Origin: Acidimicrobiales bacterium
Lineage (GTDB): Bacteria; Actinomycetota; Acidimicrobiia; Acidimicrobiales; Poriferisodaliceae
Assembly (NCBI GenBank): GCA_020631315.1
Contig: JAHDHM010000256.1
Coordinates: 1-5,489 of the forward strand
Length of the DNA: 5,489 nt
Direction: 5' to 3'
Made by a program: the position numbers and the translations under genes. Below, in pieces: positions 1 to 5,489 of this stretch. The notes under the pieces are model-generated. The model saw nothing but the letters and a program-made list of their open reading frames with translations, had not been told where the DNA came from and searched no databases. Within the stretch, counting starts at the first letter, position 1. Every line of letters begins with the position of its first letter.

Positions 1-1347
1 CGTGGCCAGATTGGCGATCTGTTGGGGGATGCGGGACACGCTCACCCGTTCCGCCGGCGCGAACTGTCCGGCGGCCGGTTCGAGTGTGGTGCCGTTGACG
101 ACACTCGACAGCGAGGCCGAACCCAGACCGTCGTTCCCGCCGTTCGTTCCCGAACCGCCGCCGCTCGTCAGATCGATGTCCACCGAGGCGGCAGAGCCGG
201 AACCGGGCGTCACCAGGTCGATGTCGGCATCGCCGGTGACGGTGGTGCTCTGCTTCGGAGCCGCGTCGGCGACCTCGGCCGTGTCCGCGTCGAGGATCGG
301 GGTGTCGCCGTCCACGGCCAGGTCCGTGTCGACTGTCGACTCGGTCGACTCCACCGGGGTGGGTTGTGGTGCCGTGGTCGGGGACTCGGTGACCCCATCG
401 TCCGTCGTTGTCGCATCGGTCTCCGGCAACACCGCCGCGTTCCGGATGTCGTCGCCGATGGTGATGGCGGAGAGTGGACCGTCGTCGGCGAGGGGCGCCG
501 CGCTCGGACCGACGGGTGCAGCCTCGGCTGCCGGCGGTGTCGGATCGCCCTGGGTGGGCGCCGCGGTCGGGGCCTGATCGACCGTCGTCGGCGCGGCCGC
601 CGGCACAGCCGGGGGCGCACTCGTCGGAAGGAGTCCCGCGCCCGCGGCATCGGTGTCGGGCGTCGTGGTCGTCGGGACCACCGCACCTGCTCCCGGCTGT
701 ACCTGCGGCACGGCCGCCTCGGGCACAGGTGGCGGCTGGGGTGCGAACGGGATGATGCGCTCGCCGGTCGACAACGACCGCCACCGCTGCATCACCATCG
801 GCACGTAGTTCTGGGTCTCCTCGAAGGGCGGGATGCCGCCGTAGCGCTGGACCGCGCCGGGGCCGGCGTTGTACGCCGCCAGCGCGAGCTCGACACTGCC
901 GAAGCGATCGATCTGCTCGCGGAGGTACCGGGCGCCGCCATCGATGTTCTCGAGCGGGTTCGTCGGATCGACCCCGAGCCCGGCTGCGGTCCCCGGCATG
1001 AGCTGCATCAATCCCATCGCTCCCGCGTGGGAGACGGCCGACGGGTTGAAGGCCGACTCCTGCCAGGACACGGCCATCAGCAGGTTGACGTCGAGCCCGT
1101 AGCGGTCGGCTGCGTCCTCGAACGCGGCGCGCAGCGACTCGGTCATCGCCGGCGCGGAGCCGACCTGATGGGTCCGTGGTCCGCCGAACAGCGCCTGCGT
1201 CGCCACGGAGCCGGTGGCCGAGTAGTCCTCGAGAAGACCCTCGAACTCGGCGCCGCTCGCGTCGCTGACGTCGGGTAGCGCGGCCGGTGGGTCGAATCTC
1301 GCCTCGATTGCGGCGATTCGCTCGCGTACGTGTGCAAATCCGGTCAT
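1..1347 (-). CDS. SLT-type lytic transglycosylase with long Ala/Pro/Thr linker, possible FliK fusion (3' end outside window)
   Basis: The frame opens with ATG at 1347 (ATGA overlap with fliJ, GGAGG 5 bases upstream) and has no stop in 449 codons to the left edge, so the gene is incomplete. Residues 1-60 include a short charged helix ([12 protein letters not shown], 7-18) of the kind seen at the start of actinobacterial flagellar transglycosylases. Residues 70-187 form a lytic transglycosylase (goose-lysozyme-like SLT) domain: catalytic Glu97 in [10 protein letters not shown], then [13 protein letters not shown] (109-121), [11 protein letters not shown] (156-166) and ETQNYV (177-182). Such enzymes cleave the MurNAc-GlcNAc bond with formation of an anhydro-sugar; here the likely job is to open the wall for the rod. 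Residues 201-430 are low complexity, rich in Ala, Pro, Thr and Asp. The last residues (about 433-449, [16 protein letters not shown]) again look ordered and could begin a FliK C-terminal domain. No Sec signal or membrane helix is seen at the N-terminus. The enzyme domain is firm; the FliK part is conjecture. Confidence 0.9.
   Translation of the reverse strand, partial: MTGFAHVRERIAAIEARFDPPAALPDVSDASGAEFEGLLEDYSATGSVATQALFGGPRTHQVGSAPAMTESLRAAFEDAADRYGLDVNLLMAVSWQESAFNPSAVSHAGAMGLMQLMPGTAAGLGVDPTNPLENIDGGARYLREQIDRFGSVELALAAYNAGPGAVQRYGGIPPFEETQNYVPMVMQRWRSLSTGERIIPFAPQPPPVPEAAVPQVQPGAGAVVPTTTTPDTDAAGAGLLPTSAPPAVPAAAPTTVDQAPTAAPTQGDPTPPAAEAAPVGPSAAPLADDGPLSAITIGDDIRNAAVLPETDATTTDDGVTESPTTAPQPTPVESTESTVDTDLAVDGDTPILDADTAEVADAAPKQSTTVTGDADIDLVTPGSGSAASVDIDLTSGGGSGTNGGNDGLGSASLSSVVNGTTLEPAAGQFAPAERVSVSRIPQQIANLAT
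61..747 (-). other. Ala/Pro/Thr/Asp-rich linker of the transglycosylase protein
   Basis: These codons encode residues 201-429. The first part (about 205-285) is Pro/Ala/Thr-rich, then comes a short segment that looks more ordered ([17 protein letters not shown], 293-309), then an acidic Thr/Asp/Ser-rich part (310-389) and a Gly/Asn/Ser-rich end (390-415). The segment is probably disordered. Such composition is common both in cell-wall protein linkers and in the central ruler region of FliK. Confidence 0.8.
781..1140 (-). other. Lytic transglycosylase (SLT) catalytic domain
   Basis: These codons encode residues 70-189. Visible marks are the Glu-Ser pair E97-S98, the GLMQLMP loop, the YNAGPGAV motif and the closing ETQNYVPMV segment, in the order and spacing of the soluble lytic transglycosylase catalytic domain. 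No key residue is missing. Confidence 0.93.
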
Positions 1348-1766
1348 CGGTTCCTCCGTTGCCATCCGGCGACGGCGATGTCATCCATCGCGCGCTCGGC
1401 GGCCTGCGTCGCGAGGGCGGCCCACGCGAGCTTGTGTTTCTCTTCGATTCGCTCGACCGTGCGCCGGTAGCGCATGTCGGCGAGCATCTCGTTCCGTTCC
1501 TTCACGGCCCGTTCGATCTGGTCGGTCAGGTGGGCCTGTTCGATCAGCGCCGTCCGGGCGCTGGCCGCCGAGAGTTCACGGCGGCGCTGCAGCTCGTCGA
1601 CGCTGGCGATGTCGGGCTGGGGGGTGGCTCGGTGCTGGGCCTCGATGAATCGCTGCCGGGCCGCCTCGATCTCGCGCAGTCGCTTCGCATGTGCGGCCGT
1701 GGACTTGTCCTCCCGGAGCTTCGCCACCTTGAGCACCGCGGCGAGCCGGTTCTTCTTCTGCGTCAC
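1344..1766 (-). CDS. fliJ: Flagellar export protein FliJ
   Basis: FliJ is a small coiled-coil protein like the F1 gamma subunit. It inserts into the FliI ring, contacts FlhA and escorts export chaperones. The product is 140 residues, the usual size. It is almost wholly helical and highly charged: residues 3-45 and 58-125 show heptad-like spacing of Leu, Ile, Val and Ala among Arg, Lys and Glu, split by a Pro-containing break (TPQPD, 48-52) that fits the hairpin turn of FliJ. There is no membrane segment or signal. FliJ is poorly conserved, so the call rests on length, coiled-coil pattern and position directly after fliI. The start is GTG with the GTGA overlap; the stop TGA at 1346-1344 overlaps the next gene (ATGA). 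Confidence 0.88.
   Translation of the reverse strand: MTQKKNRLAAVLKVAKLREDKSTAAHAKRLREIEAARQRFIEAQHRATPQPDIASVDELQRRRELSAASARTALIEQAHLTDQIERAVKERNEMLADMRYRRTVERIEEKHKLAWAALATQAAERAMDDIAVAGWQRRNR
1353..1357 (-). promoter_or_regulatory. Shine-Dalgarno site for the transglycosylase gene
   Basis: GGAGG on the minus strand ends 5 bases before the ATG at 1347, inside the 3' end of fliJ. It fixes the start of the long frame that follows. Confidence 0.7.
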
Positions 1767-3094
1767 GATGCACTTCCTTCATTCGGTGCGGCGGTCCCGC
1801 TCACGGTTCGGATGGCGTCGGCCATCGCATGCAGTTCGGCCAGCGACTGCTCGCGGGGAAGCACTTCGTGCAGCCCCTGCTGCAGGAACGTGGTGACCGG
1901 CGTGCGCAGCGTCAGGTAGGCGTCGAGTGCCGGGTTCGTTCCCGATTCGTACGCACCGAGTTCGACGAGGTCGCGTCCGTTCTCCCAGGCGAGCAACACC
2001 TGGCGGAGTGCGGTCGCATCGTCGAGGTGACTCGGCTCTGCGACCTTGCCGGCGAGTCGGCTCACACTGTTGAGCACGTCGATGGTGGGGAAGTGGCCGG
2101 CGGCCGCCAACTCCCGGCTGAGCACCACGTGCCCGTCGAGGATGCTGCGGACGTGGTCCGTGACCGGCTCGTTCAGGTCGTCGCCCTCGACGAGGACGGT
2201 GTACACGCCGGTGACACTGCCGACTTCGAGGGGGCCGGTTCGCTCCAACAGCTTGGGGAGCAGGGCGAAGACCGAGGGTGGGAAGCCGCGCGTGGTCGGC
2301 GGCTCGCCCGCCGTGAGGCCCACTTCGCGCTGTGCCATTGCGACTCGAGTCACCGAGTCCATGAGCAGGAGCACGTTCTTGTCCTGTGCAGCGAACCACT
2401 CCGCCACCCGCGTCGCCGTGAAGGCGGCTCGGATGCGAGTCGGGGCCGGCTCGTCGCTCGTGGCCACGACGACCACGGTGTTGCGCATGCCGTCGGGACC
2501 GAGGTCGTCCTCGATGAACTCCCGCACTTCGCGTCCGCGTTCGCCGATCAGTCCGACGACGACGACGTCGGCCTGGGTGCCGCGGGCCATCATGCCGAGC
2601 AGGGAGCTCTTTCCCACACCGCTGCCGGCGAACACGCCGATGCGCTGGCCCTCGCCACACGGGAGGAGGGTGTCGATCGTCCGGACGCCGAGTCCGAGTG
2701 GCTCGGAGATTCGCTGGCGGGTCATCGGGTTGGGAACGTCGTTCGCATGGCCGACCCGCTCCACTGCGCCGTCGATGGGTCCCCGACCGTCGATCGGGTT
2801 GCCGAGTGCATCGATCGTCCGGCCGCGGAGGCCGTGTCCGAGCGGCAGCGTCATGTCGTCGGCGACCGAGACCGGATCGCCGGCCGAGATCCCGCTGGTG
2901 TCCTGCAGGGGCATGACGACGCACCGGCCCTCGCGCACTGCGATGACCTCGGCGGGCATGCCCGCGTCACCCACCGACAACAGCGCGCCCACCGGCGGGT
3001 TGAGGCCCGACACGGTGAGTTCCAGCCCGGCGACGCCGGTGACCCGCCCGGTCACGTCGAACCGGGAGACGGAGTCGAGAATGGCTGTGTTCAT
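1763..3094 (-). CDS. fliI: Flagellum-specific export ATPase FliI
   Basis: FliI is the F1-beta-like hexameric ATPase of the flagellar type III export apparatus; it hydrolyses ATP to help load and unfold export substrates at the membrane gate. The protein has 443 residues, close to the usual 435-460. Residues 10-80 form the N-terminal beta-barrel; the catalytic domain covers about 85-370. Walker A is GSGVGKS (157-163), the catalytic glutamate lies in GERGREV (184-190, E185), Walker B is VLLLMD (241-246), and the following SVTRVAMAQREVGL and GEPPTTRGFPPSVF (263-276) are typical of FliI/YscN ATPases. The signature region near 336-346 reads PTIDVLNSVSR. The C-terminal helical domain is about 371-430. 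All catalytic residues are present, so it should be active. The ATG overlaps the fliH stop by four bases (ATGA) and the TGA stop overlaps the fliJ GTG (GTGA). The N-terminal segment before the barrel is short, about 10 residues. Confidence 0.98.
   Translation of the reverse strand: MNTAILDSVSRFDVTGRVTGVAGLELTVSGLNPPVGALLSVGDAGMPAEVIAVREGRCVVMPLQDTSGISAGDPVSVADDMTLPLGHGLRGRTIDALGNPIDGRGPIDGAVERVGHANDVPNPMTRQRISEPLGLGVRTIDTLLPCGEGQRIGVFAGSGVGKSSLLGMMARGTQADVVVVGLIGERGREVREFIEDDLGPDGMRNTVVVVATSDEPAPTRIRAAFTATRVAEWFAAQDKNVLLLMDSVTRVAMAQREVGLTAGEPPTTRGFPPSVFALLPKLLERTGPLEVGSVTGVYTVLVEGDDLNEPVTDHVRSILDGHVVLSRELAAAGHFPTIDVLNSVSRLAGKVAEPSHLDDATALRQVLLAWENGRDLVELGAYESGTNPALDAYLTLRTPVTTFLQQGLHEVLPREQSLAELHAMADAIRTVSGTAAPNEGSAS
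1775..1779 (-). promoter_or_regulatory. Shine-Dalgarno site for fliJ
   Basis: AAGGA on the minus strand lies 8 bases before the GTG at 1766, within the last codons of fliI. The good spacing supports GTG as the start of fliJ. Confidence 0.65.
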
Positions 3095-3693
3095 GCGGCC
3101 TCCTCGGTCGTGACGGTCTCGAGCAGGGCAGCTCGGGCCCGCTCCAGTGCCGCGTCGACCTGCAGGCCGATGTCGGGCCCGTCGGTCTGGACCAGGAAGG
3201 CCCCGTTCGACATGTTGCGATCGGCCACGACGTCGACATCGTCGGGAAGGAGGTCCTGCAACGCATCGGCCACATCCGGTGCGACCCGGATGCGCTGTGC
3301 GCCGGACGTGTCGTGTTCGGCCAGGGCCTGATCGACCAAGGCAGCCACCACGTCGGGCGACTGCAGTTCCTGACCGACCACCCACTCGGCGATCGAGATC
3401 GACGTCTCAATCAGCGCAGCCGAATCGGCGCGGAACGCCAGCGCCCGGCTCTCCGGTGTGCGGTCGGCGAGGTCGCGCAGCGATGCGGCGATGGACTCGA
3501 GGATCGGGGCGAGGCCGGCGACAGCCTCCTCCGCTCCCGACTGGCGCGCCGTCTCGCACAACGCCTCGGTCTCCGAGGCGGTGAACAGCAGCGGTTCTTC
3601 GGGAAGTTCCTGCTTCGGCGGCTCGACGTCGATGACCGCAGCGGTCGGTACGTCGGCCGACTTCAGGATTCGTCGACTACTCGTCATCGTCAT
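3091..3693 (-). CDS. fliH: Flagellar export ATPase regulator FliH
   Basis: FliH (YscL/F-type ATPase peripheral stalk family) binds the ATPase FliI, holds it inactive in the cytosol and tethers it to the export gate and C-ring. The call gives 200 residues. Residues 5-15 (SSRRILKSADV) resemble the short conserved FliH N-terminus. The Ala/Glu/Leu-rich region 40-110 is helical and includes IAEWVVGQEL at 101-110. The C-terminal domain at about 130-190 has the family pattern: RIRVAPD near 134-140, then DVVADRNMSNGAFLVQTD at 154-171 and a terminal amphipathic helix. No N-terminal Trp residues, which mediate FlhA contact in enterobacterial FliH, are seen. The start overlaps fliG by 17 bases (ATG 3693) or 11 (ATG 3687). 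An in-frame start farther upstream at 3732 would lie deep in fliG and is less likely. The stop TGA overlaps the fliI ATG (ATGA). The family is divergent, but position and C-terminal pattern make the call firm. Confidence 0.88.
   Translation of the reverse strand: MTMTSSRRILKSADVPTAAVIDVEPPKQELPEEPLLFTASETEALCETARQSGAEEAVAGLAPILESIAASLRDLADRTPESRALAFRADSAALIETSISIAEWVVGQELQSPDVVAALVDQALAEHDTSGAQRIRVAPDVADALQDLLPDDVDVVADRNMSNGAFLVQTDGPDIGLQVDAALERARAALLETVTTEEAA
3099..3105 (-). promoter_or_regulatory. Shine-Dalgarno site for fliI
   Basis: GAGGAGG on the minus strand ends 4 bases before the ATG at 3094. It is a near-perfect match to the 16S rRNA 3' end and decides the fliI start over the in-frame extension upstream, which only covers fliH codons. 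Confidence 0.7.
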
Positions 3694-4687
3694 CGTCGTC
3701 CCCGCCTCCGCCGCGTTCGATCGTGATGGCACCGGACTCCTCGAGCGTGCGCACGGTGCCGACGATCCGTTTCTGTGCGCCCTTGATTTCGCCGCCCGAC
3801 GGGTTGCGGAGGAACTCGATCTCCTCGGCGAGGTTCTCCCGGGCTCGGGTGGAGAGGTTGTTCATGAACTTGTCGCGAAGCTCCTGACCCGCCGGGTAGA
3901 GCGCAAACGACAGGTCGCTCGTGTCGACCGACTTGAGGATCTCCTGGATCGCCCGGTTGTCGAGCAACGCAATGTCGTCGAAGACGAACAGGCTCTCCTT
4001 GATCTGGGCGGCGAGTTCCTCGTCCCGCTCGGCGATCTGTTCGAGCACCCGCTTCTCGACCTTCTTGGAAACCTGGCCGAGGATCTCGACGACCACGTCG
4101 AGTCCCGGGATCTCCTCGAGCCCCTCCGGCTTGATGCGGGGGGTGATCCGCTCGCGCATGTCGCGCTCCACGGTCTCGTAGAGCTGGGTGTTGATCGGTG
4201 CGATCGTGGCGATCCGCATGTGCAGCTCGGCCTGCGCGTCCTCGTCGAAGTACTTGAGGATCCGCGCGGCGATCAGAGGATCGAGCGATGCCAGCGCCAG
4301 CGCCAGCGTGCCGATGGGTTCGCGGCTGATGGCTCGAGCAGCCAGCTCGGGCTCGGCCTCGATCAGGAACCCGAAGGGCTTGCTCCGCGGGTCGATGGCC
4401 TCACGGACCTCCTCGGACTTCTCGGTGCCGAACGCGGTCTCGATCACGTCGATCGCATAGCGGAGGTCGCCGGCCGGGCTCGTCTCTTCCTCGAGACCGT
4501 CGAGGACGCCCTGGAGGGTCTGGGTCACGTCCGTCTCTTCGAGCTCGGGCACGCGCACCATGGCGTCGGCGATCTCCGGGAGGAGCTCCTCGGGGAACGT
4601 CTGCAGGATGGCCGCAGCCCGCTCGCGCCCGAGGGCGACGAGCACGGTGGCGAGTTGTTCGATTCGGGGGTTGGCCGTGGCCAGCAT
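3677..4687 (-). CDS. fliG: Flagellar rotor switch protein FliG
   Basis: FliG sits on the cytoplasmic face of the MS ring, binds FliF through its N-terminal domain and FliM through its middle domain, and takes torque from the stator through its C-terminal domain. The 336-residue length is close to the usual 330-340. Residues 1-95 are the helical FliF-binding domain, about 110-235 the armadillo-like middle and linker, and about 236-325 the C-terminal domain. The hinge motif (MFVF in most FliG) appears as LFVFDDI at residues 233-239, followed by ALLDNRAIQEIL. The torque helix runs from about 268 to 292 with R281, E288 and E289 in the positions of the E. coli charged residues. The EHPQR FliM-binding motif is degenerate (EPIGT, 123-127). 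The protein ends in four Gly and a Glu/Asp-only tail. Start: ATG at 4687 overlapping the fliF stop, with a Shine-Dalgarno-like site. Stop: TAG at 3679-3677. Confidence 0.96.
   Translation of the reverse strand: MLATANPRIEQLATVLVALGRERAAAILQTFPEELLPEIADAMVRVPELEETDVTQTLQGVLDGLEEETSPAGDLRYAIDVIETAFGTEKSEEVREAIDPRSKPFGFLIEAEPELAARAISREPIGTLALALASLDPLIAARILKYFDEDAQAELHMRIATIAPINTQLYETVERDMRERITPRIKPEGLEEIPGLDVVVEILGQVSKKVEKRVLEQIAERDEELAAQIKESLFVFDDIALLDNRAIQEILKSVDTSDLSFALYPAGQELRDKFMNNLSTRARENLAEEIEFLRNPSGGEIKGAQKRIVGTVRTLEESGAITIERGGGGDDDDDDE
3705..3709 (-). promoter_or_regulatory. Shine-Dalgarno site for fliH inside the fliG 3' end
   Basis: GGAGG on the minus strand lies within the FliG polyglycine codons, 11 bases before the ATG at 3693 and 17 before the ATG at 3687. 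A second purine run (GGGGA, 3703-3699) lies 5 bases before the first ATG and 11 before the second. The spacing is why 3693 is preferred as the fliH start, but the choice is not certain. Confidence 0.5.
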
Positions 4688-5489
4688 CAGTTCTTGACCC
4701 CCTCATCCGCCCAGCTGCGCAGCAGCGCGGCGACTTCGATCGGCTGCGAATCGATGATCCGCATCACGTCGCTTGCCGTGCGAGGACCGGCCTCGAGCGA
4801 CTTCATCTCGCCGTCGTCCTCCGAGTCGGCGTCGTCGTCCTCGGACGAACCTTCCTCGTCGTCGGACTCGTCGTCGTTCTCCTCGTCACCGTCTTCGTCG
4901 CCGGCTTCGAGGGCGTCCAGGTCGAGGACCTCGACGTCGACGGGCTTGAGGTTGGCCGTGAACGTCTTCACGCCCTTCCGGAGCGAGAGCACGATCATGA
5001 TGAGCAACAGGACGCCGAGCGCGGTCTGGGCGATGCCGAGATACGGCGCGATGGGGGCGAGGGGGTCGCCGGGCGCTGCCGCTGCGTCCGGGGCAGACTC
5101 GAGCGCCTCGACGAAGCGGTCGTCGAAGGCGATGGCCTCGACGGCGATCACGTCGCCGCGTTCGGGGTCGAGGCCGACGGCAGCGGCCACCACGTCGGAG
5201 ACCTGCTGGAGATTGGGCTGGGGGTCGAGCGAGTCGTTGACGACGACCGCCACCGACAGGCGGGTGACCTGTCCTGACGCACTTCGCTCGACGGTGCGCA
5301 CTCGGTCGACGGCGAACTCCGACGTCTGCTCGTTGCGGGCGTAGTCGGTGCCCTCGGCATCGGCCGTCGTCGCACTGTCCAGCAGCTCGTCGGTCACACC
5401 GACGATTCCGGCCGCGACCTCGGAGCCACCCGCGTACTGCTCGACGATGCTCTGCTCGCGGAGCGCAACCTGGGACTCCGGGTTGTAGG
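4687..5489 (-). CDS. fliF: Flagellar MS-ring protein FliF, C-terminal part (5' end outside window)
   Basis: FliF forms the MS ring in the cytoplasmic membrane, the base on which rotor and export apparatus assemble. The frame is open from the right edge (first full codon at 5487) and ends with TGA at 4689-4687, giving 266 visible residues. Residues 1-8 (YNPESQVA) and the following EQSIVEQ match the stretch after the FliF ring-building domain; residues 50-81 contain the family pattern ending in RLSVAVVV. A hydrophobic helix at about residues 145-169 (GVLLLIMIVLSL core) is the second membrane segment. A strongly acidic tract follows at 196-227, then a final helix at about 240-262 (IIDSQPIEVAALLRSW) that corresponds to the FliG-binding end of FliF. 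The internal GTG at 5397 is not the start, because family-conserved sequence continues upstream of it. The stop overlaps the fliG start by one base (TGATG). The assignment rests on recognised family patterns and on fliG as neighbour. Confidence 0.95.
   Translation of the reverse strand, partial: YNPESQVALREQSIVEQYAGGSEVAAGIVGVTDELLDSATTADAEGTDYARNEQTSEFAVDRVRTVERSASGQVTRLSVAVVVNDSLDPQPNLQQVSDVVAAAVGLDPERGDVIAVEAIAFDDRFVEALESAPDAAAAPGDPLAPIAPYLGIAQTALGVLLLIMIVLSLRKGVKTFTANLKPVDVEVLDLDALEAGDEDGDEENDDESDDEEGSSEDDDADSEDDGEMKSLEAGPRTASDVMRIIDSQPIEVAALLRSWADEGVKN
4698..4704 (-). promoter_or_regulatory. Shine-Dalgarno-like site for fliG
   Basis: GAGGGGG on the minus strand lies 10 bases before the fliG ATG at 4687 and inside the last codons of fliF. 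It supports this ATG as the start and suggests translational coupling to fliF. Confidence 0.6.
4807..4902 (-). other. Acidic low-complexity tract in the FliF cytoplasmic tail
   Basis: These 32 codons encode a tract in which 22 residues are Asp or Glu and the rest are mainly Gly, Ser and Asn. It lies between the membrane helix and the C-terminal FliG-binding helix. It is probably disordered and could act as a flexible, highly charged spacer. The DNA is a run of GAC/GAG codons, so the complementary strand shows a false serine-rich frame. Confidence 0.85.
4981..5055 (-). other. FliF second transmembrane helix
   Basis: These codons encode about 25 mostly hydrophobic residues, starting PIAPYLGIAQ and ending in a Leu/Ile/Val run, followed at once by the basic residues RKGVK. 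The basic flank fits a helix whose C-terminal end lies in the cytoplasm, as known for FliF. It places the acidic tract and FliG-binding tail inside the cell. Confidence 0.85.

Noticed and set aside
22..1278. Plus-strand open frame of 418 codons rich in Arg, Gly and His
   Set aside because: It is antisense to the transglycosylase frame, which carries clear catalytic motifs and runs unbroken to the edge.
1829..3331. Long plus-strand open frame (500 codons) opposite fliI and fliH
   Set aside because: It is antisense to two well-recognised genes; the His/Arg/Asp/Val-rich translation matches no known family and is the usual shadow of high-GC codon bias.
3095..3385. Upstream in-frame extension of FliI to 540 residues
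   Set aside because: The extra part overlaps fliH in another frame and has no family similarity; the ATGA junction and GAGGAGG place the start at 3094.
4269..4315. Short repetition near GCCAGCGCCAGCGCCAGCG as a possible repeat element
   Set aside because: It encodes the Ala/Leu-rich helix of the FliG middle domain (LALALASL) and is explained by codon repetition.
3458..5344. Plus-strand open frame of 628 codons with a serine-rich region
   Set aside because: It lies opposite fliG and fliF. The serine run is the complement of the Asp/Glu codons of the acidic FliF tract.
4687..5397. GTG at 5397 as the start of a short FliF-like gene
   Set aside because: FliF-like sequence (NPESQVALREQSIVEQ) continues in frame upstream of it to the window edge, so it is an internal Val codon.
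1..5489. Search for tRNA, riboswitch, terminator hairpin, CRISPR array, insertion sequence or integrase
   Set aside because: The window is fully covered by overlapping coding sequence, and no such structure could be supported by eye.

Overview
The window is a high-GC stretch of a flagellar basal-body and export operon, all on the minus strand. Gene order, read 5'->3' on the minus strand from the right edge, is fliF (3' part) - fliG - fliH - fliI - fliJ - a lytic transglycosylase gene that runs off the left edge. The strong GC bias at third positions, the gene order and the actinobacterial look of FliH, FliJ and the transglycosylase N-terminus suggest a motile actinomycetote, perhaps of the Acidimicrobiia. 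No rRNA or marker gene is present, so the taxonomy is inference.

Right part (5489-4687): C-terminal 266 residues of the MS-ring protein FliF, with the end of the periplasmic region, the second membrane helix, a very acidic cytoplasmic tract and a C-terminal FliG-binding helix. 4687-3677: complete rotor protein FliG. 3693-3091: FliH, the export ATPase regulator. 3094-1763: FliI, the export ATPase, with intact catalytic motifs. 1766-1344: FliJ, a small coiled-coil protein of the ATPase complex. 1347-1: an open frame of 449 codons with an SLT-type transglycosylase domain, a long Ala/Pro/Thr/Asp-rich linker and, at the window edge, a short non-repetitive segment that could begin a FliK-type hook-length domain.

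There is no intergenic DNA. Every junction is an overlap (TGATG, a 17-base overlap, ATGA, GTGA, ATGA) and each gene has a Shine-Dalgarno-like sequence inside its upstream neighbour, so the unit is probably one transcript with translational coupling. FliF and FliG build the rotor base, FliH, FliI and FliJ form the ATPase complex of the flagellar type III export gate, and the last protein probably opens peptidoglycan for the rod and may, if the fusion idea holds, also act in hook-length control. No promoter, terminator, RNA gene, mobile element or CRISPR array was seen.

The observations most worth checking are the possible transglycosylase-FliK fusion without a Sec signal, the altered EHPQR motif and altered torque-helix charges in FliG, the acidic insert in FliF, and the FliG tail whose codons carry the FliH ribosome binding site and start.
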